Assembly (NCBI GenBank): GCA_903878415.1
Contig: CAIRHO010000021.1
Location: 1-64,000, forward strand
DNA length: 64,000 nt
Source: an uncultured Actinomycetes bacterium
GTDB lineage: Bacteria; Actinomycetota; Actinomycetes; Nanopelagicales; Nanopelagicaceae
Reading direction: 5' to 3'
Shown piece by piece: positions 1 to 9,428 of the stretch. Positions within the stretch are counted from its first letter, which is position 1; every line of letters starts with the position of its first letter. Both the position numbers and the translations under genes were made by a program. The notes beneath the pieces are model-generated. The model was given only the letters and a program-made list of their open reading frames with translations. It had not been told where the DNA came from and did not search any database.

Positions 1-367
1 AAATGTCCTACCTAATTTGGAGCGAGAAATTGGTCCGGGTGTTTCAGATGCCTTGGTTAGAACTGCTCGACTATTACGCGATGATGCCGATGCGCTAGAT
101 GGCTGGGCCGCTACCGAATATTCAAAAATGGATGCTAAGGATTTAGATATTGAAAAGTTGGCAAAACTGCCAAAAGCGGTTCGAACCCGAATTCTTCGGA
201 TGGCTATCTATGCCGTTGGCGCACCAGCCGGGTCGCTCACTTCCGAGCATATTGATCCAATCGAAGCGCTTATTTCCGCATGGCGAGGCCAGGGGGCGAG
301 CTCACTTCCGGGTGGTGTGAAGGTTGCCCGAATTTCAGGCAGACTTTCGCTCTTGCGCGAAGGTTAA
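1..367 (+). CDS. tilS: tRNA(Ile)-lysidine synthetase, 3' end only
   Basis: This is the C-terminal part of TilS, which converts the wobble C of tRNA-Ile(CAU) to lysidine so that AUA codons are read as Ile. The frame is open to the left edge of the window (first full codon at position 2), and the visible start begins N-V-L-P-N-L-E-R, the usual junction leading into the LGPGV...ALxRxAxLLRxDADxLD helix of actinobacterial TilS. About 121 residues are visible, ending in a short domain with the P-G-G-V-x-V-x-R-x-x-G-x-L pattern common at the end of this family. The ATP-binding PP-loop lies outside the window. hpt follows 16 nt later, the standard tilS-hpt-ftsH order of Actinobacteria. A TTG at 17 is only an internal codon. 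Confidence 0.88.
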   Translation, partial: NVLPNLEREIGPGVSDALVRTARLLRDDADALDGWAATEYSKMDAKDLDIEKLAKLPKAVRTRILRMAIYAVGAPAGSLTSEHIDPIEALISAWRGQGASSLPGGVKVARISGRLSLLREG

Positions 368-383
368 ACGAAACGAGGGGTAA

Positions 384-935
384 GTGGATTTAGCAGCTAT
401 CGGTACCGATGTAGAACGAGTAATCGTTTCTGAAATCGATTTACAGAAACGAATTAAAGATTTGGCTGCCCAAGTTACTTCAGATTACAAAGATCGAGAC
501 CTATTACTTGTAGGTGTATTAAAAGGTGCCATTATGGCAATGGCCGATCTTTCGCGAAATATGCAACGCCATGTTGATATGGACTGGATGGCAGTTTCTT
601 CATACGGATCCGGCACTAAGTCCAGCGGAGTAGTCAGAATTCTAAAAGATTTAGATCGAGACATCACTGGCCGTGAAGTCTTAATTGTCGAAGATATTGT
701 TGATACCGGACTTACCCTGTCATGGTTGAAATCAAATCTAGAATCTCGCGGAGCCAAGAGCGTTGAAATACTTTCAATTTTGAGAAAACCAACTGCTGCA
801 AAAGTTGAAGTCAGTGTTAAATATGTTGGCTTTGATATCCCACCTGATTTCGTTGTTGGCTATGGTTTAGATTTCAATGAAAAATATCGAAACTTACCTT
901 TCATCGGCGTGCTTGCTAAGCACATGTATTCCTAA
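384..935 (+). CDS. hpt: Hypoxanthine(-guanine) phosphoribosyltransferase
   Basis: The enzyme salvages hypoxanthine and guanine with PRPP to IMP and GMP in the cytoplasm. The 183-residue product has the family's usual length. The PRPP-binding loop V-E-D-I-V-D-T-G-L-T is at about 102-111, the V-L-K-G-A loop at 45-49 and the flexible S-S-Y-G segment at 72-75. The start is GTG at 384 with a GAGGGG Shine-Dalgarno about 8 nt upstream. It lies 16 nt after tilS and 29 nt before ftsH, and is probably co-transcribed with both, as in other Actinobacteria. Confidence 0.95.
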   Translation: MDLAAIGTDVERVIVSEIDLQKRIKDLAAQVTSDYKDRDLLLVGVLKGAIMAMADLSRNMQRHVDMDWMAVSSYGSGTKSSGVVRILKDLDRDITGREVLIVEDIVDTGLTLSWLKSNLESRGAKSVEILSILRKPTAAKVEVSVKYVGFDIPPDFVVGYGLDFNEKYRNLPFIGVLAKHMYS

Positions 936-964
936 TAATTAATTCAATTCAAAAGAAAGTAAAA

Positions 965-3019
965 ATGAGCGATAAGAAACCGGCAAAAGATAAGAAGAGC
1001 AAGAAGCCAACCATAAAGAAGGTTTCCAAACTTCCAGATGGTAATCGGATGCGTAAAGCAACGCGCCGCCCACTTTTCTGGATACTTCTCGCAATTATCG
1101 GAGTTTCAATTTTTGGTTCAATTTCAAGCAGTGGTAATCAATTTACCAAAGTCGACACTTCATCTATTTTGGCTGCCATTTCAAATAATGATGTCGAATC
1201 GGCAGTCGTGATTGATCGGGATCAATTAATACGGGCAATACTCAAGCCTGGCAAGGCAATTAAGGGTGCAACAAAGATTGAAGCTTCATATGTAACGAGG
1301 CAAGAACCGCTAATCGTTGAATTGCTGACAAGTAATCCACCACCTAATAACTGGAATGTGAAAGTTCCAACTACTAATATTTTGGTATCAATACTTTTTT
1401 CAATTGGGCCAATACTTTTAATAGCCTTCATACTTTTCTTTTTAATGGGCCAATCTCAAGGCGGCTCACGCGTATTCTCGTTTGGAAGATCTCGCGCAAA
1501 ATTGCAATCTAATGATGCACCTAAAACAACTTTTGCTGATGTTGCTGGAGCAGATGAAGCGGTTGCAGAGCTTCGCGAAATAAAAGATTTCTTGGCAGAG
1601 CCAAAAAAATATGAAGAGATCGGCGCCAAAATACCTAAGGGTGTCTTACTTTATGGTCCGCCAGGAACTGGAAAAACTTTATTGGCTCGCGCAGTAGCAG
1701 GCGAGGCTAAAGTTCCATTTTATTCAATCTCTGGTTCAGATTTCGTAGAGATGTTTGTTGGCGTCGGAGCCGCACGTGTGCGTGATTTATTTACCCAAGC
1801 GAAAGCAAACTCTCCTGCAATTGTATTTGTGGATGAAATTGATGCAGTTGGTCGCCATCGAGGCGCTGGTATGGGCGGCGGACATGATGAGCGTGAGCAA
1901 ACTCTTAATCAATTATTAGTCGAAATGGATGGATTCGAAAGTAATGGTTCGGTAATTTTAATTGCAGCTACTAACCGTCCAGATATTTTGGATCCCGCGC
2001 TTCTTCGGCCAGGACGTTTTGACCGCCAAATCGGAATTGATCGTCCGGACCTAAAAGGACGCGAAGCGATTCTTCAAGTGCACGCAAAAGGGAAACCACT
2101 CGCAGAAGGCGTTGATTTACTTGGCTTTGCGCGTCGTACCCCAGGGTTCACTGGTGCAGATTTAGCAAACGTTTTAAATGAAGCAGCGCTATTAACCGCC
2201 CGCCAAAACGAAAAATTAATAACAAATGATTCACTAGATGAAGCAATTGACCGTGTAATGGCTGGACCACAACGCAAGAGCAGATTAATGAGCGAAGAAG
2301 AGCGAAGAGTTACTGCTTACCATGAAGGCGGACACGCACTTGTTGCCTTCGCTTTACCGCATACTGATCCGGTTCACAAAATTACAATTATGCCGCGCGG
2401 ACATGCGCTTGGTTACACAATGGTTTTACCTGATGAAGATAAATATTCAACAACGCGCAACCAGATGTTAGATCAGTTGGCTTACACAATGGGTGGTCGC
2501 GCTGCTGAAGAATTAGTTTTCCACGATCCGACTACTGGGGCTTCTAACGACATTGAAAAAGCAACGGCGTTAGCTCGCGCCATGGTGACAATGTATGGAA
2601 TGACTGAAAGATTAGGCGCGATCAAGTTAGGAAATTCAGAATCTGCGCCATTTATGGGTCGAGATTACGGACACCAACGCGATTACTCCGAAAGCATTGC
2701 GGGAATTGTGGATCAAGAGATTAGAAACTTAATCGAAAGCGCACACCAAGAAGCATTTGAAGTATTAGTGCAAAACCGAGTGATTCTTGATGAATTAGTA
2801 GAAGTTTTGTTGGAGAAAGAAACTTTAAATAAAGAGGAGATTGCAGAGATTTTTAAAGGCGCAGTTGCAAAACCAAATAGACCGGCTTGGACTGGTTCGC
2901 CACTTCGAAAACCTTCGACAATCCCACCTGTATCAATGAAACCTAAGAGAGAAAAAACTAAAGAAGTTGTAGAAGTGAAAGAATCTAAGCCGCGCAAAAA
3001 GAAGAGCCCGAGCGCTTAA
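965..3019 (+). CDS. ftsH: ATP-dependent zinc metalloprotease FtsH
   Basis: Membrane-anchored AAA+ protease that degrades misfolded membrane proteins and short-lived regulators. Order in the 684-residue protein: a lysine-rich cytoplasmic N-tail (1-35), TM1 at about 37-55, an extracytoplasmic domain, TM2 at about 138-162, the AAA domain with Walker A G-P-P-G-T-G-K-T at 231-238 and Walker B around 286-293 ending in D-E-I-D, the second region of homology near 338-353 with its arginines, then the peptidase with zinc motif H-E-G-G-H at 453-457 and a likely third ligand Asp near 529. The HEGGH form (Gly for the usual Ala) fits HExxH. The last 45 residues are Lys/Glu-rich and probably disordered. The stop overlaps the folE start by 1 nt. 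Confidence 0.97.
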   Translation: MSDKKPAKDKKSKKPTIKKVSKLPDGNRMRKATRRPLFWILLAIIGVSIFGSISSSGNQFTKVDTSSILAAISNNDVESAVVIDRDQLIRAILKPGKAIKGATKIEASYVTRQEPLIVELLTSNPPPNNWNVKVPTTNILVSILFSIGPILLIAFILFFLMGQSQGGSRVFSFGRSRAKLQSNDAPKTTFADVAGADEAVAELREIKDFLAEPKKYEEIGAKIPKGVLLYGPPGTGKTLLARAVAGEAKVPFYSISGSDFVEMFVGVGAARVRDLFTQAKANSPAIVFVDEIDAVGRHRGAGMGGGHDEREQTLNQLLVEMDGFESNGSVILIAATNRPDILDPALLRPGRFDRQIGIDRPDLKGREAILQVHAKGKPLAEGVDLLGFARRTPGFTGADLANVLNEAALLTARQNEKLITNDSLDEAIDRVMAGPQRKSRLMSEEERRVTAYHEGGHALVAFALPHTDPVHKITIMPRGHALGYTMVLPDEDKYSTTRNQMLDQLAYTMGGRAAEELVFHDPTTGASNDIEKATALARAMVTMYGMTERLGAIKLGNSESAPFMGRDYGHQRDYSESIAGIVDQEIRNLIESAHQEAFEVLVQNRVILDELVEVLLEKETLNKEEIAEIFKGAVAKPNRPAWTGSPLRKPSTIPPVSMKPKREKTKEVVEVKESKPRKKKSPSA

Positions 3020-3636
3020 TGAGTGAAATTAACGCGGTTGGAATGGGGCCAAATGAGGGCCGCGCTAAAGCAGAATTCGATCAACCCCGGGCAGAGCGCG
3101 CTATAACTGAACTACTACTTGCGCTTGGCGAAGATCCAAATCGTGATGGTTTGCGCGATACGCCAGCACGGGTTGCGCGCGCTTTAAGAGAGAACTTTGA
3201 AGGACTTTGGCAAGACCCACGCGAAATTTTATCTACTACTTTTGATCTTGCCCATCGTGAATTAGTAATTGTTCGCGATATTGAAATATTTTCACACTGC
3301 GAACATCACTTAACACCATTCCACGGCATTGCGCACATTGGGTACATCCCTGGTGAAAGTGGCCGGATTACTGGGCTATCCAAACTCGCTCGTCTGGTTG
3401 ACTTGTATTCCAGACGACCACAAGTTCAAGAACGCCTTACTTCACAGATCGCAGATTCAATGATGGAGATATTGGAGCCATCCGGCGTGATTGTAATTAT
3501 TGATTGCGAACATTTATGTATGTCGATGCGCGGAGTTAAAAAAACGCAAGCAAGAACTACTACTAGCGCAGTTCGTGGCCAATTGCGAGATCCGGCAACA
3601 CGTGCGGAAGCAATGTCATTAATTACATCTAGGTAA
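3019..3636 (+). CDS. folE: GTP cyclohydrolase I
   Basis: Opens the folate pathway by converting GTP to 7,8-dihydroneopterin triphosphate. Product of 205 residues. The zinc site is visible: Cys94 and His97 in the C-E-H-H motif and Cys167 in the C-E-H-L-C-M segment, followed by the T-T-T-S-A-V-R-G signature near 180-187. The ATG shares one base with the ftsH stop, which argues for coupled translation. Next come folP, folB and folK, so four pathway steps are encoded together. The first 25 residues are poorly conserved and the start could be slightly later, but no better ribosome site is seen. Confidence 0.96.
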   Translation: MSEINAVGMGPNEGRAKAEFDQPRAERAITELLLALGEDPNRDGLRDTPARVARALRENFEGLWQDPREILSTTFDLAHRELVIVRDIEIFSHCEHHLTPFHGIAHIGYIPGESGRITGLSKLARLVDLYSRRPQVQERLTSQIADSMMEILEPSGVIVIIDCEHLCMSMRGVKKTQARTTTSAVRGQLRDPATRAEAMSLITSR

Positions 3637-3643
3637 GTTATTT

Positions 3644-4453
3644 ATGAATATAAATCCCACAATTGTTATGGGGATTCTTAATGTAACTCCAGATTCTTTT
3701 GCTGATGGTGGGCGCCACTTTGATTTCACAAAAGCAATTAGTCGAAGCGAAACCATGATTAATGAAGGCGTCGACATTATTGACGTTGGTGGCGAATCAA
3801 CTCGGCCAGGCGCAGAAAGAATTTCGGAAGAGGTAGAGCGCGGCAGAGTGATTCCAGTAATTACAGAACTTAAGAAATTGGGTGCCACAATAAGTATTGA
3901 CACAATGCGAGCGAAGATCGCCAACGAAGCGATTAAAGCGGGTGCTTCATATATAAACGATGTAAGTGGCGGTCTAGCGGATCCAGAAATGGCAAAATTG
4001 GTGGTAGCTAATCCGCAGGTTCAATATATTGCGATGCACTGGCGGGCTCACTCTAAAAACATGCAGAATTTAGCTAATTACCAGGACGTGGCACGTGAAG
4101 TTAAAGATGAACTACAAGATCGAATTGATACTTTAATCACAGCAGGTGCTGATCCCGATCAATTAATCATCGACCCTGGTTTAGGTTTTGCAAAAACTGG
4201 CGAACACAATTGGGAAATTCTGCAGAATCTGGATCGTTTGGCACTGCTCGGGTTTCCAATATTAATTGGTGCTTCTCGTAAACGTTTTCTCGGTGAATTA
4301 ACCAATACCACTGATCCAGACGATCGAGAAGCAGCATCTATTGCAATAACTTCGTTGGTAGCTAAAACTGGAGTGTGGGGCGTGCGAACGCACTCAGTTA
4401 AACCACATAAGGATGCGATAGCTGCAGTTAGTGCGATGGGAAGAAATAAATGA
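3644..4453 (+). CDS. folP: Dihydropteroate synthase
   Basis: Condenses p-aminobenzoate with hydroxymethyl-dihydropterin pyrophosphate to dihydropteroate; it is the sulfonamide target. The 269-residue TIM barrel shows the first signature G-I-L-N-V-T-P-D-S-F at about 10-19, G-G-E-S-T-R-P-G-A near 49-57, an I-D-P-G-L-G-F loop and a C-terminal G-A-S-R-K-R-F segment, all typical of bacterial DHPS. The ATG start lies 7 nt after folE with only a weak purine stretch upstream. Its end overlaps folB by 4 nt (ATGA). Confidence 0.96.
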   Translation: MNINPTIVMGILNVTPDSFADGGRHFDFTKAISRSETMINEGVDIIDVGGESTRPGAERISEEVERGRVIPVITELKKLGATISIDTMRAKIANEAIKAGASYINDVSGGLADPEMAKLVVANPQVQYIAMHWRAHSKNMQNLANYQDVAREVKDELQDRIDTLITAGADPDQLIIDPGLGFAKTGEHNWEILQNLDRLALLGFPILIGASRKRFLGELTNTTDPDDREAASIAITSLVAKTGVWGVRTHSVKPHKDAIAAVSAMGRNK

Positions 4454-4812
4454 GCGATCAGATAGCAATAACTGGGATTTCAGGTTTCGGCCACCATGGT
4501 GTGTTAGAAAGCGAAAGAGTTCATGGCCAAAATTTCTCGGCTGATGTGACGATATTCCTAAATACACGTGCTGCTGGCGAATCTGATGATTTGAATGAAA
4601 CTATTAATTACGCAGAAGTTGCAGATTTGGTTCATGCATTAATTGTGGGAGAGCCAGTTCAATTATTGGAAACTTTAGCTGAGAAAATTGCATCAGCAAT
4701 ACTTGCTGCTTATCAATTAGCAAACTCGGTGCAAATAACGATCCATAAACCGCAAGCACCGATAGCGATCCCATTTCTTGATGTTTCAGTAACAATTCAA
4801 CGCTCGCGATGA
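4450..4812 (+). CDS. folB: Dihydroneopterin aldolase
   Basis: Cleaves dihydroneopterin to 6-hydroxymethyl-dihydropterin and glycolaldehyde. The product is 120 residues, the normal size of this octameric enzyme. It starts with I-A-I-T-G-I-x-G-x-G-x-H-G-V-L-E, the family's N-terminal signature including a conserved Glu near residue 20, and carries the probable catalytic Lys at about 79 in L-A-E-K-I. Both ends overlap neighbours by 4 nt (folP before, folK after), indicating translational coupling in the folate operon. Confidence 0.94.
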   Translation: MSDQIAITGISGFGHHGVLESERVHGQNFSADVTIFLNTRAAGESDDLNETINYAEVADLVHALIVGEPVQLLETLAEKIASAILAAYQLANSVQITIHKPQAPIAIPFLDVSVTIQRSR

Positions 4813-5255
4813 AAGCGGTGATTGCGCTTGGCGCTAATTTAGGCGATCCAATTTCACAATTAGATGAAGCAGTTTCGAAAATCAATAAAGAACTTTTTGT
4901 AATCTCAGTCTCAAATTTCATAGAAACTACCCCAGTCGACGCACCTGGCCAACCTAATTATTTTAATGGCGTATTAATCGTCGAAACTGAGATGAAACCT
5001 CTAGATTTGCTGCATTTGTTGCAAAGAATTGAAGATGAAGGTGGCAGAGAGCGATCAACTAAGAATGCGGCTAGAACATTAGATATCGACCTAATTTCAT
5101 ATGGAGAGATATTTCTGGATACACCTGAATTAACGCTGCCGCATCCGCGCGCATACCAACGTGCCTTTGTATTAAAACCTTGGTTGAGCATTGATTCAAA
5201 TGGCGTTCTACCGGGATATGGCGAGATAAAAAAATTGTTGGCTGGCTTAGATTAG
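4809..5255 (+). CDS. folK: 2-amino-4-hydroxy-6-hydroxymethyldihydropteridine pyrophosphokinase
   Basis: Transfers pyrophosphate from ATP to 6-hydroxymethyl-dihydropterin, giving the substrate of FolP. Product of 148 residues. The N-terminus A-L-G-A-N-L-G-D is the pterin-binding start of HPPK, and R-T-L-D-I-D-L-I at about 89-96 is the metal-binding signature with both Asp residues present. The start overlaps the folB stop by 4 nt. It is the last gene of the folate run; a 51-nt gap with a possible promoter separates it from panC. Confidence 0.95.
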   Translation: MKAVIALGANLGDPISQLDEAVSKINKELFVISVSNFIETTPVDAPGQPNYFNGVLIVETEMKPLDLLHLLQRIEDEGGRERSTKNAARTLDIDLISYGEIFLDTPELTLPHPRAYQRAFVLKPWLSIDSNGVLPGYGEIKKLLAGLD

Positions 5256-5266
5256 TTAGGTAGACT
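5238..5266 (+). promoter_or_regulatory. Possible promoter for panC-nadB-nadC-coaX
   Basis: A TTGGCT (5238-5243) and a TAGACT (5261-5266) are separated by 17 nt, which fits a housekeeping sigma factor promoter. Transcription would start near 5273, giving a leader of about 34 nt before panC that carries a GGAG Shine-Dalgarno. The -10 overlaps a small dyad (GTAGA/TCTAC, 5260-5272). Prediction by eye only; the upstream folate genes could also read through. Confidence 0.4.
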
Positions 5267-5306
5267 TTCTACACTGCCCGGTACCCCGAAAGGACTGGAG
5301 CCACAA

Positions 5307-6143
5307 ATGAAAGTAATTAATAGCGTTGCGGAACTTTCGCGCGCTGTAAATGCGCCAATTGCATTTGTGCCAACATTGGGTGCGCTACACGCCGGACACC
5401 AATCATTAATCACAAAAGCTCGAAAAATTTCCGAAAATGTATTAGTTAGTGTTTATGTTAACCCGCTGCAATTTGAGAGCGATGAAGATTTAGAGAGATA
5501 TCCAAGATCACCAGAATTGGATGAGGAATTAGCCGCCGCCGCTGGAGCTACGATTTTATGGCGACCTAGCCAGAACGATCTTTATCCAAATGGTGTGGCG
5601 AAAATTTCGGCAGGTGCAATTGGTGGAATTTATGAAGGTAAACGTGCGGGGCATTTTGACGGAGTGCTTACCGTTGTAAACGCCTTATTTTTAAAAGTCG
5701 AGCCAGCCTGGGCAATTTTTGGTGAAAAAGATTTACAGCAACTGTTCTTAATTAGAAAAATGACAAATGAACTTCATCCAACAATTAATATTATAAGTAG
5801 CGAGACAATTCGTGATAATTCAGGGCTAGCTCTTTCATCTAGAAATGCTCGACTCTCTAAGTCAGAGAAGCAGAAAGCAGCAATAATCTTTAAGAGTTTG
5901 ATAGCAGCACGATCAGCGAAAAACCTTACGGATATGAAGCGAGAAATGTTAGCTGCGCTAGCTTCCCAACCCGAAATTACTTTGGATTATGCTGAAATCA
6001 TAGATGGCGAAACTTTCGAAAATGCGGTCGCCGATACGCAAAACAAGCGTGCAATTATCGCGGGCTGGATTAATGGCATTCGTTTAATCGACAATATGCC
6101 CATGCAGGAGAATCAAGCTGAATCGAAGTTGGCTGCGTTATGA
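5307..6143 (+). CDS. panC: Pantothenate synthetase (pantoate-beta-alanine ligase)
   Basis: Joins pantoate and beta-alanine with ATP to form pantothenate, the CoA precursor. The 278-residue product shows the nucleotidyltransferase HxGH-type motif in G-A-L-H-A-G-H (25-31), the V-Y-V-N-P-x-Q-F segment near 49-56, F-G-E-K-D-x-Q-Q for substrate binding and S-S-R-N near the KMSKS-like loop. A GGACTGGAG Shine-Dalgarno precedes the ATG. The 3' end overlaps nadB by 4 nt. panD, the beta-alanine source that often sits beside panC in mycobacteria, is not here. Confidence 0.96.
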   Translation: MKVINSVAELSRAVNAPIAFVPTLGALHAGHQSLITKARKISENVLVSVYVNPLQFESDEDLERYPRSPELDEELAAAAGATILWRPSQNDLYPNGVAKISAGAIGGIYEGKRAGHFDGVLTVVNALFLKVEPAWAIFGEKDLQQLFLIRKMTNELHPTINIISSETIRDNSGLALSSRNARLSKSEKQKAAIIFKSLIAARSAKNLTDMKREMLAALASQPEITLDYAEIIDGETFENAVADTQNKRAIIAGWINGIRLIDNMPMQENQAESKLAAL

Positions 6144-7774
6144 AATTACGCGCATCAAAACCAGGTTGGAGTGCAACTGCCGACGTTGTAGTAATTGGTT
6201 CTGGCGTTGCTGGTCTAACAACTGCTCTACAAATTCGGGCACATAATCTTTCAGTTTTATTAGTAACTAAAGCGCGAGTTGATTCTGGATCTACTAAATG
6301 GGCACAAGGTGGGATCGCGGCTGCGCTTGGGCCGGGCGATACTCCGGATCAACACGAGAAAGATACTTTGGTTGCTGGTGCTGGGTTATGTGATGTTACT
6401 GCGGTAAAAGTATTAGTTAGCGAAGGTCCCGAAGCAGTTCGAAAATTAATTGCACGAGGTGCAGTTTTTGATCTTTCAGAATCTGGCGAGATTGCCCTTA
6501 CTCGTGAAGGTGGCCATTTACGAAATCGAATTTTACATGCTGGTGGCGATGCAACCGGTGCTGAAGTTTCACGAGCGTTACTTGCCGCAGTACAAAATGA
6601 TGATGGCATCGAAGTATTAGAAAATGCGTTAGTTATTGATGCGCTTAAGAATGAAAAAGATGAAGTTTGTGGCGTAACACTTCACGTGATTGGTGCTGGA
6701 ACTCGAGATGGTGTTGGGCAAGCGCTAGCCCGCGCAGTTGTAATTGCAACTGGCGGACTTGGCCAAGTATTTTCACAATCCACAAATCCATCCGTTTCTA
6801 CTGGTGATGGCGTTGCGTTAGCGCTGCGTGCCGGTGCGGATGTTGCCGACGTTGAATTTATTCAATTTCATCCAACTGTTTTGTGGACTGGCGACTCATC
6901 TCGCGGCCAACAACCGCTAATTTCGGAAGCAGTTCGTGGTGAAGGTGCGATATTGCGGAACATTAAAGGCGAAGCTTTTATGAAGAGCGTGCATCCACTA
7001 GCTGATTTAGCGCCGCGCGATATAGTCGCCAAAGAAATTAGCCGTCAAATGTTGTCGAGCGGCAGTAAGCATGTATGGCTCGATGCGACAAAGGTTCCCG
7101 ATTTTGCGGAGCGATTTCCCACGATTTATCAATCCTGTTTAAACCATGGCATTAATCCAACTGTCGATTTGATTCCAGTAGCGCCGGCTTCGCACTATGC
7201 CTCAGGCGGCGTCCGTGTAGATCTATTTGGCAGAAGTGCGATTTCCGGCCTTTATGTATGTGGTGAAAGTGCTTGTACTGGCGCTCATGGCGCGAATCGG
7301 TTGGCTTCAAACTCATTGCTCGAAGGTTTAGTTTTTGGCGCTCGAATCGCAGAAAATATCGCAAACTCATTAGCAGAATTTAGTGAACCAAAAACAAGTC
7401 GTAGCGTTGAAATATTGCTTGATCCTGTAATTCGTACTGCGCTGCAACAGGCAATGTCGCGTGGCGCTGGTGTAGTTCGATCTGAAGAAACTTTGGCAGA
7501 AACTTTAATGACTCTGCAAAAACTTGCGTTATTTACTACTAACGAGGCAAATATTGATTCTTGGGAAACTACAAATCTCTATTATCTAGCAACGGCAATT
7601 GTTCGCTCAGCGCTGGAACGTACTGAAAGTCGCGGATCACACTGGCGAGAGGATTTCCCAAACACCTCAAAAGAATGGGAAAAACGGATTCACCAACGGA
7701 TTGATAGCGCTGGTATTTGGAGTTCATCAATTGAAGAATTGGGGGTAAGTAATGTTTTCTCCTCAACTAAGTAA
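6140..7774 (+). CDS. nadB: L-aspartate oxidase
   Basis: FAD enzyme that oxidises L-aspartate to iminoaspartate, the first step of de novo NAD synthesis. Product of 544 residues. Visible features are the dinucleotide-binding V-V-V-I-G-S-G-V-A-G-L at about 16-26, the S-T-K-W-A-Q-G-G-I-A-A loop, the fumarate reductase-like F-I-Q-F-H-P-T segment, S-E-A-V-R-G-E-G-A and the C-terminal flavin region G-A-N-R-L-A-S-N-S-L-L-E. The reading frame overlaps nadC by 23 nt. Its usual partner NadA (quinolinate synthase) is not in this window and must be elsewhere if the pathway works. Confidence 0.95.
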   Translation: MKLRASKPGWSATADVVVIGSGVAGLTTALQIRAHNLSVLLVTKARVDSGSTKWAQGGIAAALGPGDTPDQHEKDTLVAGAGLCDVTAVKVLVSEGPEAVRKLIARGAVFDLSESGEIALTREGGHLRNRILHAGGDATGAEVSRALLAAVQNDDGIEVLENALVIDALKNEKDEVCGVTLHVIGAGTRDGVGQALARAVVIATGGLGQVFSQSTNPSVSTGDGVALALRAGADVADVEFIQFHPTVLWTGDSSRGQQPLISEAVRGEGAILRNIKGEAFMKSVHPLADLAPRDIVAKEISRQMLSSGSKHVWLDATKVPDFAERFPTIYQSCLNHGINPTVDLIPVAPASHYASGGVRVDLFGRSAISGLYVCGESACTGAHGANRLASNSLLEGLVFGARIAENIANSLAEFSEPKTSRSVEILLDPVIRTALQQAMSRGAGVVRSEETLAETLMTLQKLALFTTNEANIDSWETTNLYYLATAIVRSALERTESRGSHWREDFPNTSKEWEKRIHQRIDSAGIWSSSIEELGVSNVFSSTK

Positions 7775-8630
7775 GAAAATAGCAAATGCGCAATTAAACG
7801 AAAGCGCAATTGAAAATTTAATAAAATTAGCAATTGATGAAGATTTAGCTGGCGGTAGCGATGTGACAACCACAGCAACTATTGCTTCCGAACAAGAATC
7901 CATCGCGGAGTTTCGAAACCGAAAGACTGGGGTAATATCGGGATTGCTAATTGCAGCAGCGGTACTTGAATACTGCGGTGTGACAGATTACGAATTGCTA
8001 AAAAATGATGGTGATTTTGTGCAACCAAATACGCTTTTGATTAGAGTACATGGGAATACCAGATCAATTTTATTGGCGGAACGAACTGCGCTCAATTTTC
8101 TCGGTAGGTTGAGTGGGATTAGTTCCCTCACAAATATTTGGGTTGCAGAAGTTGCAGATTTCAAAGTTCATATACGCGATACCCGCAAAACTACTCCGGG
8201 ATATCGTGAACTTGAAAAGTTTGCAGTCCGAATGGGAGGCGGCACCAATCACAGAATGTCGCTCTCTGACGCAGCGTTAATTAAAGATAATCACGTCTTA
8301 GCTGCAGGCGGAGTGGTTAAAGCGCTCATTGATGTATCGAGCAAAAACCCGAGCCTGCCAATCGAAATCGAAGTAGACACGATTGAACAATTGCGAGAGA
8401 TTTTGGAACTTAAAGTTGATCTAGTAATGCTCGACAATATGTCGCCCGAGCAATGTCGCGCCGCTGTGCAATTAGTAAATGGAAAATTTAAATTAGAGGC
8501 TTCGGGTGGAATCACGTTGGATAATGCGAAAGCGTATGCCGTCACTGGCGTTGATTACTTAGCAATCGGAGCACTCACTCACTCTGCAACAAGCCTTGAT
8601 ATTGGGCTCGACTTCTTAGGAGATAAATAA
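7752..8630 (+). CDS. nadC: Nicotinate-nucleotide pyrophosphorylase (carboxylating)
   Basis: Converts quinolinate and PRPP to nicotinate mononucleotide with loss of CO2. Product of 292 residues. Conserved stretches include the D-E-D-L-A-G-G-S-D-V-T start, the R-T-A-L-N-F-L-G-R-L-S-G-I helix, the R-D-T-R-K-T-T-P-G-Y-R substrate loop, and K-D-N-H with E-x-D and L-D-N-M downstream. The ATG lies inside nadB with a GGGGGTAAGT ribosome site just upstream; the 23-nt overlap suggests translational coupling. The stop overlaps the coaX ATG by 1 nt. Confidence 0.96.
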   Translation: MFSPQLSKKIANAQLNESAIENLIKLAIDEDLAGGSDVTTTATIASEQESIAEFRNRKTGVISGLLIAAAVLEYCGVTDYELLKNDGDFVQPNTLLIRVHGNTRSILLAERTALNFLGRLSGISSLTNIWVAEVADFKVHIRDTRKTTPGYRELEKFAVRMGGGTNHRMSLSDAALIKDNHVLAAGGVVKALIDVSSKNPSLPIEIEVDTIEQLREILELKVDLVMLDNMSPEQCRAAVQLVNGKFKLEASGGITLDNAKAYAVTGVDYLAIGALTHSATSLDIGLDFLGDK

Positions 8631-9406
8631 TGCTACTTACAATCGACGTTGGAAATACAAACACAGTCTTAGGAATTTTTGATGGTGACGATTTAGTCCA
8701 GTCATGGCGAGTTAAGACAGACCCACGTGATACTTCTGATGAACTCTGGTTGCAATACCGATCACTTATAGAGGGTTACCAAGTCGATGGTCTTTCTATT
8801 TGTTCCACAGTTCCAGCAATATTGCGCGAAATTCGCACAATGATTGCAAATTATTTTGCAGATATTCGTTGCACAATTATTGAGCCTGGAACAAAAACTG
8901 GCGTGCCATTATTAGTTGATAATCCAAAAGAAATTGGCGCGGATCGGATTGTAAATACGCTAGCTGCATTTACTTTGTATGGTGATAAAGGCCCATGCAT
9001 CGTTGTTGATTTCGGAACTTCCACAAACCTTGATGTGGTTTCACCAAAAGGTGAATTCTTGGGTGGAGCGCTTGCGCCAGGTATTGAAATTTCTGTAGAT
9101 GCGTTGGCTGCTCGGGCCGCGCAACTTCGTAAAGTCGAATTAGTTCGTCCGAAATCAGTAATCGGAAAAAACACCGTAGAAGCTTTGCAATCTGGAACAA
9201 TCTTTGGATTTGCTGGCCAAGTTGATGGCCTTGTAAATAGAATCATTGAAGTTCTTGAAAAAGATTATCCAGAAACCGAAAACGTATCAATAATTGCAAC
9301 CGGCGGATTAGCGCCGTTAGTTTTGGGAATCAGCGAAATGATCGATTTTCATGAACCCGATTTAACTCTTATAGGACTTCGTTTAGTTCATCAGCGCAAC
9401 GGTTAG
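8630..9406 (+). CDS. coaX: Type III pantothenate kinase
   Basis: Phosphorylates pantothenate in the first committed step of CoA synthesis; type III enzymes belong to the ASKHA fold. The 258-residue protein begins with the phosphate-1 motif D-V-G-N-T-N-T (6-12), then the G-A-D-R-I-V-N segment binding pantothenate and the D-F-G-T-S-T phosphate-2 motif, and ends with G-G-L-A-P. It closes a panC-nadB-nadC-coaX run as in other Actinobacteria, with 1-nt overlap to nadC. lysS follows after 22 nt, probably from its own promoter. Confidence 0.95.
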   Translation: MLLTIDVGNTNTVLGIFDGDDLVQSWRVKTDPRDTSDELWLQYRSLIEGYQVDGLSICSTVPAILREIRTMIANYFADIRCTIIEPGTKTGVPLLVDNPKEIGADRIVNTLAAFTLYGDKGPCIVVDFGTSTNLDVVSPKGEFLGGALAPGIEISVDALAARAAQLRKVELVRPKSVIGKNTVEALQSGTIFGFAGQVDGLVNRIIEVLEKDYPETENVSIIATGGLAPLVLGISEMIDFHEPDLTLIGLRLVHQRNG

Positions 9407-9413
9407 CAATGGT

Positions 9414-9419
9414 TAGACT
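9414..9419 (+). promoter_or_regulatory. Candidate -10 box for leaderless lysS
   Basis: TAGACT lies 9 nt before the lysS ATG at 9429, and no Shine-Dalgarno is visible between them. A transcript starting 6-9 nt downstream of the box would begin at or next to the start codon. No convincing -35 is seen. The same hexamer occurs in the panC promoter. Confidence 0.35.
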
Positions 9420-9428
9420 GCAGCCACT

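Noticed and set aside
5260-5272. GTAGA-CTT-TCTAC dyad as a folK terminator
   Set aside because: Stem of only 5 bp with no T-tract; it overlaps the proposed -10 and is more likely chance or a small operator.
8851-9246. 131-codon minus-strand frame opposite coaX
   Set aside because: Antisense to intact coaX; composition typical of shadow frames.
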